A stretch of DNA of 28,406 nt from JAJNBD01 sp964471475 (GTDB lineage Bacteria > Pseudomonadota > Gammaproteobacteria > CAISUE01). Both the position numbers and the translations under genes were made by a program. Position 1 is the stretch's first letter. Each line of letters opens with the position of its first letter. The stretch covers positions 1-28,406 of the forward strand of contig CAYYFQ010000026.1 in NCBI GenBank assembly GCA_964471475.1, written 5' to 3'. Of this stretch, positions 1 through 7,780 are shown piece by piece. A model generated the notes under the pieces. The model was not told the origin of the DNA. It made no database searches and was given only the letters and a program-made list of their open reading frames with translations.

Positions 1-4
1 ACCC

Positions 5-265
5 TTACACCGAGCTTGCTGCTTCCGCTTCCTCCGAAACTTCTTCTTTACTAGGCTCTGCTTCCAGCTCAGAAAAAATCTCCTCATCAGCTTTTGCTTT
101 TTTCTCTGCCTGAATTCGCTCATACACTTCCAGTCTGTGAATACTCACCGACTGTGGCCCATGAATCCCCAGCGTTATCTGCCGACCACTAATACTTAAC
201 ACAGTTATACTCACGTCATCCCCGATCATCACACTTTCTCCTACTTTTCTAGCGAGTACAAGCAT
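5..265 (-). CDS. csrA: Carbon storage regulator CsrA with acidic C-terminal tail
   Basis: CsrA is a small dimeric RNA-binding protein that binds GGA motifs in mRNA leaders and controls translation. In Legionella and Coxiella relatives it helps switch between replicative and transmissive phases. The reading frame begins MLVLARKVGE and keeps the RNA-contact residues L4, R6 and R44; position 42 is Ile where Val is usual. The core ends near residue 55. After it comes a tail of about 30 residues rich in Glu and Ala, longer than the classical 61-residue protein. I chose the ATG at 265 because GAGGAG lies 7 bases upstream. An in-frame TTG 15 bases further up would add MRRIF but lies inside that ribosome binding site. 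The stop is at the window edge and no downstream partner is visible. Function is confident; the role of the acidic tail is unknown. Confidence 0.95.
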   Translation of the reverse strand: MLVLARKVGESVMIGDDVSITVLSISGRQITLGIHGPQSVSIHRLEVYERIQAEKKAKADEEIFSELEAEPSKEEVSEEAEAASSV

Positions 266-400
266 AAAAATTCTCCTCAATTAAAAAATGAAAAATACTG
301 CTACCTTTGTTTGAAATAATCCGTTTTCGGGAAAGATTTTTCCTTAAAAATTCTTATTACTGTTTATCTTAAAATTTCACTATATTTTTCTAGAGAGTGC

Positions 401-566
401 CTAGGTCGTGTCCTTAAAGTATCTTTTGGCTGCAAAAGAAGCGAAATCGGTCAATTTTAATGATCCTCCTCGTTAAATATGTCCAATATTTGCCTCGGAT
501 GATCGTTAAAACTGCCTCGATTATCTTCTTTTTCGCTTCAAACAATACTTTAGGGACACGCCCTAG
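401..566. repeat. 166-bp MITE-like hairpin element bounded by CTAG
   Basis: The two halves are imperfect reverse complements over nearly their whole length. The left end reads CTAGGTCGTGTCCTTAAAGT and the reverse complement of the right end reads CTAGGGCGTGTCCCTAAAGT, and similarity continues inward to a short centre near 483. It has no coding capacity. The CTAG at each end could be part of the repeat or a 4-bp target duplication of the type made by some IS5-family elements; that assignment is inference. It lies between csrA and the next gene and could fold into a very long hairpin in RNA. Confidence 0.75.
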
Positions 567-745
567 AAAAATAAAATCAACCAATATTATTTGTTACCTT
601 ATTACCTAAAACTCGCCTTGCCTATTTATTTATTAAATAAATATTTAAAACGTTATGCACAGCTTACTCTCACTGACAAAGCGTGTTCAATTAGTTCATT
701 TTCTTAATGAAATTACACTCTGTATTTCAACATCTATTTTGTTAA

Positions 746-769
746 TGTAATTTAGCCGTGTAAATTACA
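746..769. repeat. AT-rich perfect palindrome
   Basis: A 9-base perfect stem (TGTAATTTA/TAAATTACA) surrounds the loop GCCGTG. It lies about 120 bases past the stop codon of the 439-residue gene. Neither flank carries a run of T, so a Rho-independent terminator is not well supported; a protein-binding palindrome is an alternative. Confidence 0.35.
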
Positions 770-889
770 GAGCAAAATTGCAAGGCATCTTGTTGATTAA
801 TTTTGAGTTGACTGATAGGATTGAGCTAACGTGAAGGAGTATTAGGAAGCAATTACGGCAACAACACATCCTAGAATTGTCAAGATGAC

Positions 890-2209
890 CTACTTGTTTT
901 CATGGCGTGATATTTTAATGCATCCACGAATGTATGAGCCATTTTCCGCAAACTTTAAAGATTTGTTAGCTGCAAAAGGACAGTATAAAAAATCTTTATC
1001 ATAGAGTGGGATTTCATTGGTAGGGCGAATATCTTTTCCATAAGAATATAAGTCGGCATGATAATATTCGAGTTTCATTAAACGCACTAAATTATGCAGT
1101 AAAGCACCGTTAATTTTTATATTCCCATAGCTACGCACAATAGTTGGCTTTAGCATAATCAGCTCACGAATATCTTCAATAATGGTTTGAGCCTTTCTAA
1201 AGCTTGGATTGGCTTGAATAATAGTTGGCACTTGCATCGAATAATAAACTGGAATATTCTCTTCAAAAGAAAAACGATAAGAATATAGCATAGTCGGGAT
1301 TTGTGTTAAGCGATAATGCTCAAGATAAATTTTTTGTATTTCGTTAATTGGACCAGCATAATCATTGATGACTGGTCGCATCCCTACCACGCTCCCCAAG
1401 AAAATATGTATTAAATGTTTTAAGGTATCAATAATGTAACTATCGGGTTTAAATCCAGGATCACTGGTTACTCCCGCAATATCTAAAATTAATTTTCTTC
1501 GGCTAAATTCCGAGTGTTCAACACATTTTTTGTAAAGGTAGGCTTGTAGTTTTTCCCATGCAACTGATTTTTTATTTTTTTGCAAACCATCACTCCAAGC
1601 TTTGGTGAGAAAAATCATTTCCGTTTCCCACTTGGTTGTAAAAAATTCACTGTTATATAATTCTTTAAAAACATACCATTGTTTAAAAACATTAGTCGGT
1701 TGAATGCATTTAGCGTGAAAATGCTTGGTAACTTTTTTATGATGACGGGTTTTAGATATTTTAGGGACGAAAAATAAAGAACGCGCGCCGGCGGTTACCG
1801 AATAACAAGTAGTTAGACCAAAATATTCAAAAATACCTAATTCTATGCCTTTATTAGGCCCGGAAAGCGCAATTGATAAAACGTGCTCCCCCACTTCCCG
1901 AAATATTTCAATAGGATTTTTAGTAATAATACCAAATGGTATTGATTGATAAGATAATTTGGCTCTAAGCGTTTGCGGAATTTCAGGGCTATTAAGAGAA
2001 ATTGTTAAATTGCCATCATAGGGTATATATAACTCATCATTGTGCATGATTAATGAGCCATAAGGATAGCAAATACGTATAAAGGTATATTGATCTGTGG
2101 GATCTATTTCTTCAAAAATTTTATACAGTTCTCTGCAGCCGTGCACCATATATTTTCTAGCTTCTTTCCATTTGAGTTCTTCAACACCTGGATATAATGT
2201 TTGTGGCAC
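890..2209 (-). CDS. Orphan hypothetical protein, 439 residues
   Basis: I do not recognise this protein. It starts with GTG (GTG CCA CAA), preceded by GAGGGA 8 bases upstream, which supports this start. No signal peptide or long membrane segment is evident. It is rich in Tyr, Ile and Lys. Around residues 154-168 there is a basic His/Lys cluster (RHHKKVTKHFHAKC), followed by an aromatic stretch with several Trp and Phe. A hydrophobic run near residues 262-276 (HLIHIFLGSVVGM) is too short to be a confident membrane helix. Five or six cysteines are scattered without a metal-binding pattern. The gene stands alone between two long non-coding stretches, with no operon partner, a setting common for Dot/Icm effectors in this group. 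Effector status is inference only; the open frame itself is solid. Confidence 0.8.
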   Translation of the reverse strand: MPQTLYPGVEELKWKEARKYMVHGCRELYKIFEEIDPTDQYTFIRICYPYGSLIMHNDELYIPYDGNLTISLNSPEIPQTLRAKLSYQSIPFGIITKNPIEIFREVGEHVLSIALSGPNKGIELGIFEYFGLTTCYSVTAGARSLFFVPKISKTRHHKKVTKHFHAKCIQPTNVFKQWYVFKELYNSEFFTTKWETEMIFLTKAWSDGLQKNKKSVAWEKLQAYLYKKCVEHSEFSRRKLILDIAGVTSDPGFKPDSYIIDTLKHLIHIFLGSVVGMRPVINDYAGPINEIQKIYLEHYRLTQIPTMLYSYRFSFEENIPVYYSMQVPTIIQANPSFRKAQTIIEDIRELIMLKPTIVRSYGNIKINGALLHNLVRLMKLEYYHADLYSYGKDIRPTNEIPLYDKDFLYCPFAANKSLKFAENGSYIRGCIKISRHENK

Positions 2210-2554
2210 AGCGTATTTCCCTCAATATACTTTTTTCATCCTAACAAGTAATTAATAAAAATTCAAGACAAAATGCGGCATCAGGGCTAGCGCATATTAG
2301 GCGGCGTGGTTACAAATTTTTTCATCCAATTTAAATAAGGAATTAATAGGCATGCGAGTTTATTTTTTTCTTCATAGAGACCATCAAGCGCAAAATTCAT
2401 GGGGCGAAAGTCACAAGAGGTTGCTATCAATGTGATTGATTTTAATAGATATAAAAACTTTACTATAAAAGTCAAAATTCAGCGGTCTAAAAAAACTTTT
2501 TTTATTCTTTTCAAGAAGTCTTGGGTCAAGTAAACTTAAAAAAATATATAATGA
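2210..2554. other. Intergenic region, no convincing gene
   Basis: This 345-base gap separates the orphan gene from the epimerase gene, both on the minus strand. A 62-codon minus-strand frame at 2287-2475 has no recognisable protein and no good ribosome binding site, so I do not call it. Near 2491-2512 there are adjacent A and T runs just past the epimerase stop that could weakly terminate its transcript. Nothing else stands out. Confidence 0.5.
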
Positions 2555-3469
2555 CTATTTATTGTTCAATAGTGATATTGCATGCGCACGCTTTAAAGCT
2601 TCACTAAAGTTATATTTGGGCTCCCACTCAAGGCATTCTCTTGCTTTTGTATTGTCATATACGCGACTTAGGCTTGGAAGCATTTGCCAACCTATCTTAT
2701 CAAAGATTTCTTTATAGGAAGGATAATATTTTTCTAAAATGGCTGGAGCATTCAGTGTTAAATCAGGACAATCAGATGCTTGGAAAGGTGTTGTGGCTGT
2801 TATTATAAATTGATCGAAACCAAATTCTGATGCATGCTCAATAGCTTTTTCGTGTGCAGTAACAATATCGGCTACATGTGCTCTTCGATAAAGATATTCT
2901 ATAGTTTGAATGTTGTCTTGTGAAAAATGGGGAGTTAATTGTTTTATGTCATGCTCTTTTTGGAAAAATCGTGATGTTTTTAAAATGATACAATTTAAAC
3001 CCTCTTCTTGGTAGGCAAGTTGACAGAGGTTTTCAGCGGCAAGCTTAGTGACCCCATAAATATTTTTAGGTATGGGTATTAAATCTTCATTAACCCAGAT
3101 TGCGGAAGCATTATTTTTAGGCGATAAAGCATGTCCAAAAACACTGGTAGTACTCGTATAAATGAATGATTTTATTTTATGTTTTATTGCAGACTCTAGG
3201 AGGTTTTGGGTTCCAATAACATTTACATCAATAAATGCCCGTTTTGAATATGCATTTATATGAGGTTTATGTAGCGCTGCTGTATGAATGATGACATCTG
3301 TTCCTCTTAAAGCTTTTTCAATTAATGTTTTATCTGTAATGGAACAACATGTGGTGGTTTCATTGGAGGCTAAGATATCAATACCTACGACATCATGTAA
3401 TCCTTCTCTCAGTTTTTTAACCAATGCGGAACCCAAATAACCCGAGCTGCCAGTAACCACAATCTTCAT
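2555..3469 (-). CDS. NAD-dependent epimerase/dehydratase (extended SDR)
   Basis: This is an extended short-chain dehydrogenase of the kind that modifies nucleotide sugars, likely feeding lipopolysaccharide or other surface glycan synthesis in the cytoplasm. The N-terminus carries the Rossmann motif GSSGYLG (residues 7-13) that binds NAD(P). A conserved acidic residue follows the second strand (D31), IIHTAA lies at 60-65, and the catalytic pair Y138/K142 (YGVTK) is preceded by the TSTTSVFG strand at 105-112. Length, 304 residues, is normal. The C-terminal substrate half does not tell me which sugar is used, so UDP-glucose 4-epimerase-like or dehydratase-like activities both remain open. The ATG is preceded by a distant GAGGA about 12 bases away, so initiation may be weak. 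No other sugar gene adjoins it. Confidence 0.88.
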   Translation of the reverse strand: MKIVVTGSSGYLGSALVKKLREGLHDVVGIDILASNETTTCCSITDKTLIEKALRGTDVIIHTAALHKPHINAYSKRAFIDVNVIGTQNLLESAIKHKIKSFIYTSTTSVFGHALSPKNNASAIWVNEDLIPIPKNIYGVTKLAAENLCQLAYQEEGLNCIILKTSRFFQKEHDIKQLTPHFSQDNIQTIEYLYRRAHVADIVTAHEKAIEHASEFGFDQFIITATTPFQASDCPDLTLNAPAILEKYYPSYKEIFDKIGWQMLPSLSRVYDNTKARECLEWEPKYNFSEALKRAHAISLLNNK

Positions 3470-3553
3470 TTTGTTATTAAATCCTCATTTAATTTTTTCC
3501 GGATTGATACGGTCACTATACTTTAGTCATTTTATTTAAAGCAATTTGTATAG

Positions 3554-3670
3554 GATTGCTCACTTAGATTTATACTGCGTTGCAAGCTTGGTCGTCTTCA
3601 GGCGTGTACGTTTGTATACACTCCTTAGGTTCACCCACTTGCGCTTTGTCTAAAACTAAGTGATAAGCAC
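3554..3670. repeat. Imperfect palindromic intergenic element, about 117 bp
   Basis: CACTTAG at 3561-3567 pairs with CTAAGTG at 3656-3662. The centre forms a tight hairpin (GTGTAC, 6-base loop, ATACAC, 3604-3621) on the same symmetry axis near 3612. Between them, ACTGCGTTGCAAGC pairs imperfectly with GCGCTTTGTCTAAAA. The repeat lies upstream of the epimerase gene and beyond the 3' end of the TusC-like gene. An 11-base direct repeat (CACTATACTTT) occurs at 3514-3524 and 3668-3678 around it. The sequence style is that of REP-like palindromes common in gammaproteobacterial intergenic DNA. Confidence 0.65.
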
Positions 3671-3686
3671 TATACTTTTAACATCT

Positions 3687-3962
3687 CTAAAATTCCAAAT
3701 AAAAAGACTGTTGATTGCGAAGCTCATCATAGGTCTCTGGGTTTACCTCTTCCCGTGTCAAAAGTATTGCCAAATCAAAATCGACTAAGCTTTGTAGCTT
3801 AGCATACAAAATTTTTTCATTGGCAGGCACTAAAATTAGCAGCGGATATTCCAAGCTTGCAATGGCTAAACAGACTTCAAAACCGGCTTCTTGCTGTTTT
3901 TCTGTTTGTTGCGGTGTAAACTCTATGCAGTAAGTGTGAGGAGTGGTCATATTATCCCGCAT
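3687..3962 (-). CDS. Small TusC/DsrE-like protein
   Basis: This 91-residue protein resembles the DsrE/TusC fold by eye. A GFEVCLAIASLEYPLLILV stretch (helix then strand) is like the helical start of TusC-type sulfur-relay subunits. A middle region, FDLAILLTREE, follows, and the end SFYLEF is like the closing strand of TusC. No catalytic cysteine equivalent to TusD is present. I chose the ATG at 3962 because AAGGAG lies 7 bases upstream, inside the 3' end of the channel gene. That gives an 11-base overlap, so the two genes are probably translated together. An ATG 12 bases downstream (MTTPH) is an alternative, and a GTG at 3968 is less likely. Neither tusB nor tusD is visible, so a true sulfur-relay role is doubtful; the family call is tentative. 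Confidence 0.7.
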   Translation of the reverse strand: MRDNMTTPHTYCIEFTPQQTEKQQEAGFEVCLAIASLEYPLLILVPANEKILYAKLQSLVDFDLAILLTREEVNPETYDELRNQQSFYLEF

Positions 3963-6903
3963 CCTCACTCTCCTTGTTTAATAAGATATTTTGGGTAGGA
4001 TAAGCAGGGTGAATATTTTCTGATTTTAAATGGTTTAAAATATTGAACAAGACACGTGAGCTTGCTTCAGCGCTGCTCGTTAAGTTGTAATGAATATAAA
4101 AACGAATTTCGAGCTCCAACAAACCATCTGACATACTTGCTAATAAGATAGCGGGCTCTGGATTGTTTAATACTCCTTCTGTTTCCATTACCACTTTTTT
4201 TAATTCGCTGCATAAGGTTTGTGGATGGTCTTCCCAATGTAATTTAATATGAACTGAATAACGCACCACATCATCTTGGCGTGTCCAATTAATAAATGTT
4301 TTAGAAAATATTTCTGAATTGGGAACCACGATTTCTTTATTGTCACCACCTAAAATGGTGATGGCGCGAATTCCAATCGCATGTACGGTACCATTGTAAT
4401 CGCCAACTGTGACGGTATCCCCTCGGCGCATTGGGCGCTCAATCAAAATCAATAAGCCACTAATAAAATTATTGGCAAGATCTCTTAGTCCAAGACCCAC
4501 ACCTAAGGCTAAACCAGTTGCAATAAAAGTGAGCGTGGTTAAATCGATTTGTAAAATTTTGAGTACGGAGAGGGCTCCGATAACTACTACAGAATATTGA
4601 GAAAAAATAGCCAAAGAGTTTCTTGCGCCCAAATCTTTCACGCGACGATAGAGTTTTCGATAACAAAATTCTCGTGACCATTTAGTGGCCCAAATAAAAA
4701 ACATACTGGCAATAATGGCCTTGGAAAGCAACCACAAATTGATAGGGTGATTAGAAAATTGAATGAGTGGAAAATGTAAGGCCGCATGAAAATATTTTAA
4801 AAAGAGAGGTTGATTGCTAAAACCATATAAGTAGATGAGTACCCAGCAAGCAGAGAGAAACAATAAAATATGTAACCATAACGACAAAGGTTTTAAGAAA
4901 GCTTCCGAAATAATCCAGCCGGATCGATAACGAATGACATTGTCGGCCCATACTCTCATTAATTGATTGCAGATTCCACGGAGTAAAAAGTACCCTACAG
5001 CCACGATTAAAAATAAAACCTCATAATGGCTAAATGTCCACGCTAAATTGACGAAACCAAATAAACCAAGGATACCTGTGGATAGGATAACTAAGGGTAT
5101 AATAATTGCTAAAAATTTCACCATTCGAATCAGGTGAGAATGTCGTTCATGAATTAGTGGCAACAATACCTGAGGAACAGTTTTCCAACCTTTTAATAAT
5201 AAAACGCCCACGATAAACACAAATAGCATAAAGAGGCGTGCAAACATATCTTGGGCCACATAGGAAGTATCCAAATCTTGCGCTAAAAACATGAGCGAAG
5301 CACTTAAAAAGCCAAATAGAAACAACCAGCATAATCTTTTAAATAAACGAATATTTTCTAGCCGATGGTTATCGGGGAGAACCATTTCTGTGTGAAACAT
5401 TTTACGTATTGTACTCACTCCGATGCCTAATGCTAATAAACAATTGCCTAAATGAAACACAATATTCCAAGTATCATTGCTGAGATTGACAATACTTAAA
5501 AAAATCAAAGTGGTGATAAAAAATACGATAAACCAAAGATGAGATAACAAAATAGCAGAAGCATTTTTTAAAAAATTAGCGAATAAGCTGATCGAAAAAT
5601 TTGCTATTTTACGGTTGGCCCAGTTTAAAATGGCGCGAATAAAATAATAGCTGCCAATACTTAAACATAACAGTAGCAGAAGCCCAGCATTAAAGAAAAG
5701 AGAGGCCGAGCTAATTTTTGCATAAATGCTTTTAATGTCGGTTAACGCTATTTCATAACTTAAATTAGACATATTTACCATATCATCTAATAGCGCGCCC
5801 CACTTTTCTAAGCTTAGGCCTGGTAACCCTTGACGTTTGGCTAAAGTTTTGGCAAATTCAGTGGTGATTTGTGCTTGCGTGGTCGCCGCAGAAAGTAATA
5901 AATTGTCTGTAGTGACTAGGATCTTTTTGTAGCTTCCAATAAATTTTTGAGTAGAGTTAAAAGCATCGGTGCTGGTGGATAAGAGGGTTTGTCTATTGTT
6001 GAGCAGCTGAATTTTTTTGTCTACCACTTCTTTCGTTTGTTCGAGCGTATCGATAGTCAACAATAAAGATTGCTTAAATTGGTTAAGATCATCAATAGAA
6101 ACGTCATCGAGTTGTGTATCATTGATGCTTTGAATAGTGTTGGTGCTACGCAGTAAATTAATTTTAAATTGTGCAAGGTTGCTATTTTCCTCTGCAATGA
6201 AAATTTTTTGCAAGGTGGCAGCATAAGCTTCTGAATTTAAGTTCGGGTTGGAGATTAAGAAGCTATTTAAGCTGTTGACTTGGTTCAGCCAATAGTTTTG
6301 TTTTTCGCCAAGGTCTTCAATTTTGGTATGAATGAAACGCTCACGTTCAAGACGGGCGGTATGGGCACTTTCAAGAGTAATGGTATTGAAGTGGCTGCGT
6401 TCTTGAGAAAGTTGTTTTTCTAATACATTGATAACGTTGATTAGATTTTCTTTACGTTGGTGGTCTAGTGCTAATAAATGTTTAAGATTGGCGGTTTTTT
6501 CTTGAAGATATTGTTTTTTATACGCAAGTTGTGTGTTGTCTCGGTTTTGATCAGAGCCCAACATGTCCAATTGACCTTGATAATTTTGCAAAGCACGTTG
6601 GCTATGCGCAATACTTTGTTCTACTTGTGTCAATGATAGCTTGGTGTTATCTACATCTAAAGCTAAAGCACGCATATTGAGTTCTAATGCATTTTGATTG
6701 GTTTGTGCTTTAGTATCTACTGTGGCGTTTTTTGAAAAATTCCCAGCAAAACAATTAACAGAGTAAGCGCCTAAAAAAATGCTGAGAAAAACAATCAATA
6801 TGGGAAGTATATACCCCTTACCTGCGCTTTGTGCGACCTTTCCTGCAAGGGGAGAGGTAATGTACTTACGTGCATTTGGGTTTTGTCGTGTCCACCGAAT
6901 CAT
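3952..6903 (-). CDS. Large mechanosensitive channel, MscK/MscS family
   Basis: An inner-membrane channel that opens under membrane tension and releases solutes during osmotic downshock. It has 983 residues, similar to the large MscK/YbiO/MscM members. After a first hydrophobic segment (about residues 31-52) comes a long, helical, Gln/Leu-rich extracytoplasmic region to about residue 395, with coiled-coil character. Then roughly ten membrane helices follow, and the MscS core near residues 780-890. There the sequences TGLALGVGLGLRDLANNF, LIERPMRRGDTV and VPNSEIFSKTFINWTR are diagnostic of pore helix and beta domain. The annotated ATG has no clear Shine-Dalgarno site. Residues about 16-30 are encoded by a palindromic repeat at 6811-6858, so the N-terminus is odd and the true start may lie inside or beyond that repeat. 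It overlaps the downstream TusC-like gene. Confidence 0.92.
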   Translation of the reverse strand: MIRWTRQNPNARKYITSPLAGKVAQSAGKGYILPILIVFLSIFLGAYSVNCFAGNFSKNATVDTKAQTNQNALELNMRALALDVDNTKLSLTQVEQSIAHSQRALQNYQGQLDMLGSDQNRDNTQLAYKKQYLQEKTANLKHLLALDHQRKENLINVINVLEKQLSQERSHFNTITLESAHTARLERERFIHTKIEDLGEKQNYWLNQVNSLNSFLISNPNLNSEAYAATLQKIFIAEENSNLAQFKINLLRSTNTIQSINDTQLDDVSIDDLNQFKQSLLLTIDTLEQTKEVVDKKIQLLNNRQTLLSTSTDAFNSTQKFIGSYKKILVTTDNLLLSAATTQAQITTEFAKTLAKRQGLPGLSLEKWGALLDDMVNMSNLSYEIALTDIKSIYAKISSASLFFNAGLLLLLCLSIGSYYFIRAILNWANRKIANFSISLFANFLKNASAILLSHLWFIVFFITTLIFLSIVNLSNDTWNIVFHLGNCLLALGIGVSTIRKMFHTEMVLPDNHRLENIRLFKRLCWLFLFGFLSASLMFLAQDLDTSYVAQDMFARLFMLFVFIVGVLLLKGWKTVPQVLLPLIHERHSHLIRMVKFLAIIIPLVILSTGILGLFGFVNLAWTFSHYEVLFLIVAVGYFLLRGICNQLMRVWADNVIRYRSGWIISEAFLKPLSLWLHILLFLSACWVLIYLYGFSNQPLFLKYFHAALHFPLIQFSNHPINLWLLSKAIIASMFFIWATKWSREFCYRKLYRRVKDLGARNSLAIFSQYSVVVIGALSVLKILQIDLTTLTFIATGLALGVGLGLRDLANNFISGLLILIERPMRRGDTVTVGDYNGTVHAIGIRAITILGGDNKEIVVPNSEIFSKTFINWTRQDDVVRYSVHIKLHWEDHPQTLCSELKKVVMETEGVLNNPEPAILLASMSDGLLELEIRFYIHYNLTSSAEASSRVLFNILNHLKSENIHPAYPTQNILLNKESEDAG
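6811..6858. repeat. REP-like palindrome inside the 5' end of the channel gene
   Basis: The plus strand reads ATACCCCTTACCTGCGCTTT, then GTGCGACC, then a small hairpin CCTTTCC-TGCAA-GGGGAGAGG. This is the layout of a widespread intergenic palindrome (ACCCCTCACCCGCGCT... GCAAGGGGAGAGG). Here it lies in frame in a coding region and encodes about 15 residues including SPLAGKVAQSAGKG on the minus strand, just before the first membrane segment of the channel. Confidence 0.65.
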
Positions 6904-6924
6904 GATTAAAAGATACGCATTTTT

Positions 6925-6950
6925 AAGGGTAATAAGTATATAATACCCTT
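6925..6950 (+). promoter_or_regulatory. Putative promoter within a palindrome
   Basis: A perfect -10 box TATAAT sits at 6939-6944, about 40 bases before the ATG at 6982. It lies inside the inverted repeat AAGGGTAAT ... AATACCCTT, whose arms could be an operator or a hairpin. The -35 region 17 bases upstream is poor. The site falls in the 78-base gap between the divergent channel and 60-residue genes. Confidence 0.4.
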
Positions 6951-6981
6951 TTCAGCTATCTTTTGACTATAGGAATCATTT

Positions 6982-7164
6982 ATGCCCCTTAATCTGGATA
7001 AGCATTACGTTAGTGAAATTGATTTGTTTCTGGAAGAGCTTGCCAAAAAATTCCCAGAACCCTCCAAATCACAGCAAACAGAAATCAATAAGTTTAAAGA
7101 AATTATTAAGCGTATGTCTCATAGTGGTGAGCGTAGCGACGAAACTATTCAGCCTTTCTCATAA
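6982..7164 (+). CDS. Small conserved-looking protein with repeat-derived tail, 60 residues
   Basis: A short, charged, probably helical cytoplasmic protein with no known function. The first 45 residues (MPLNLDKHYVSEIDLFLEEL and following) look like a real small protein: regular amphipathic pattern, a good ribosome binding site (AGGA, 7 bases before ATG), and a TATAAT upstream. I have a vague impression of similar small proteins in related gammaproteobacteria but cannot name a family. From about residue 45 on (MSHSGERSDETIQPFS) the frame runs into an intergenic palindromic repeat at 7116-7255. The original stop codon was therefore probably lost and the tail is repeat-encoded. Confidence 0.6.
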   Translation: MPLNLDKHYVSEIDLFLEELAKKFPEPSKSQQTEINKFKEIIKRMSHSGERSDETIQPFS

Positions 7165-7255
7165 GTTTGTTTAAAACTTGGATGGTTGCGTTTCGTTTGC
7201 GACGACATCCTGTCGCCTGGGTTGCTTCGTCGTATTTTGTGCTCCTCACAATGAC
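7116..7255. repeat. Inverted pair of GTCATTG-type intergenic repeats
   Basis: The left arm (7116-7152) contains GTGAGCGTAGCGACGAAACT. The reverse complement of the right arm (7216-7255) contains GTCATTGTGAGGAGCA and TACGACGAAGCAACCCAGG. Both are degenerate copies of the common bacterial repeat GTCATTGCGAGGAGC...GCGACGAAGCAATC in opposite orientation, so the whole unit can fold into a long stem. The left arm is translated as the end of the 60-residue protein. The right arm gives a false 5' extension to the pseudopilin frame. Confidence 0.7.
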
Positions 7256-7291
7256 AATCTTCAATTTATAGAGGCGTTTTTAAGCGCTGTA

Positions 7292-7780
7292 ATGATGTTA
7301 AAATTTTCAATCACTGCTTTTACTTTAATAGAATGTCTGCTGACAATCGCGTTAGGTGCCATATTGATGATAGCAAGCGTTCACCGGTGGAACCAATGGG
7401 AAGTAGGACATCTTAGAGAAATAGTAACGCGGCAGTTAATCGCGGACCTTCAGTTTGCGCAGCAAACCGCACTTTTTAAACAAACCAATGTGACCATTTG
7501 TCCGGCGGTTAATGATCATCAATGCGGGGAAGACTGGTCCAAGGGACTGTTAATTTATTTGAGTAATGCTCCCTCCCCCGCTACGCTATTGAAGATTGAT
7601 ACTCTATCTCTAAAAGCGCAACAATTACAGTGGCATGGATGGCGACAAGGAAATAAGATACAATTTTTTTCTGATGGGCAGCCACATGGCTCGCAAGGCT
7701 CTTTTACGTGGAAGCTCACAGGGCAGAATATAGTTATTTTAACGATGAACTACGTAGGACATTTAAGTGAGAGTGTATGA
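7292..7780 (+). CDS. Type IV pilus minor pseudopilin, GspH/FimT-like
   Basis: A prepilin-like protein, probably a minor component of a type IV pilus or type II secretion pseudopilus, processed by a PilD-type peptidase at the inner membrane. After a short positively charged leader (MMLKFSITA) comes FTLIE, with Phe at +1 and Glu at +5, then a hydrophobic helix of about 20 residues. The residue at -1 is Ala rather than the near-invariant Gly, which may lower processing. The rest follows the GspH/FimT layout (LIADLQFAQQTALFKQTNVTI), with two Cys near residues 72 and 78 and a Trp-rich C-terminal half. I start at 7292 because the open frame further upstream (from 7178) is only the translated right arm of an intergenic repeat. 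The stop overlaps the ATG of the next gene (ATGA). Confidence 0.82.
   Translation: MMLKFSITAFTLIECLLTIALGAILMIASVHRWNQWEVGHLREIVTRQLIADLQFAQQTALFKQTNVTICPAVNDHQCGEDWSKGLLIYLSNAPSPATLLKIDTLSLKAQQLQWHGWRQGNKIQFFSDGQPHGSQGSFTWKLTGQNIVILTMNYVGHLSESV

Larger units (their letters stand above)
266..889. other. Long intergenic region between csrA and an orphan gene
   Basis: I find no convincing gene in these 624 bases. They hold the csrA leader, a 166-bp hairpin element at 401-566 (listed separately), and an AT-rich perfect palindrome at 746-769 (TGTAATTTA, 6-base loop, TAAATTACA). The palindrome has no clear T tract in either direction, so it looks more like an operator-type or structural repeat than a terminator. 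The stretch 567-740 is AT-rich and shows nothing recognisable. Confidence 0.6.

Noticed and set aside
2287..2475. 62-codon minus-strand frame
   Set aside because: No ribosome binding site and no recognisable protein pattern; lies in an AT-rich gap.
7178..7291. 5' extension of the pseudopilin frame
   Set aside because: It is the translated right arm of an intergenic repeat, and the prepilin leader must be short.
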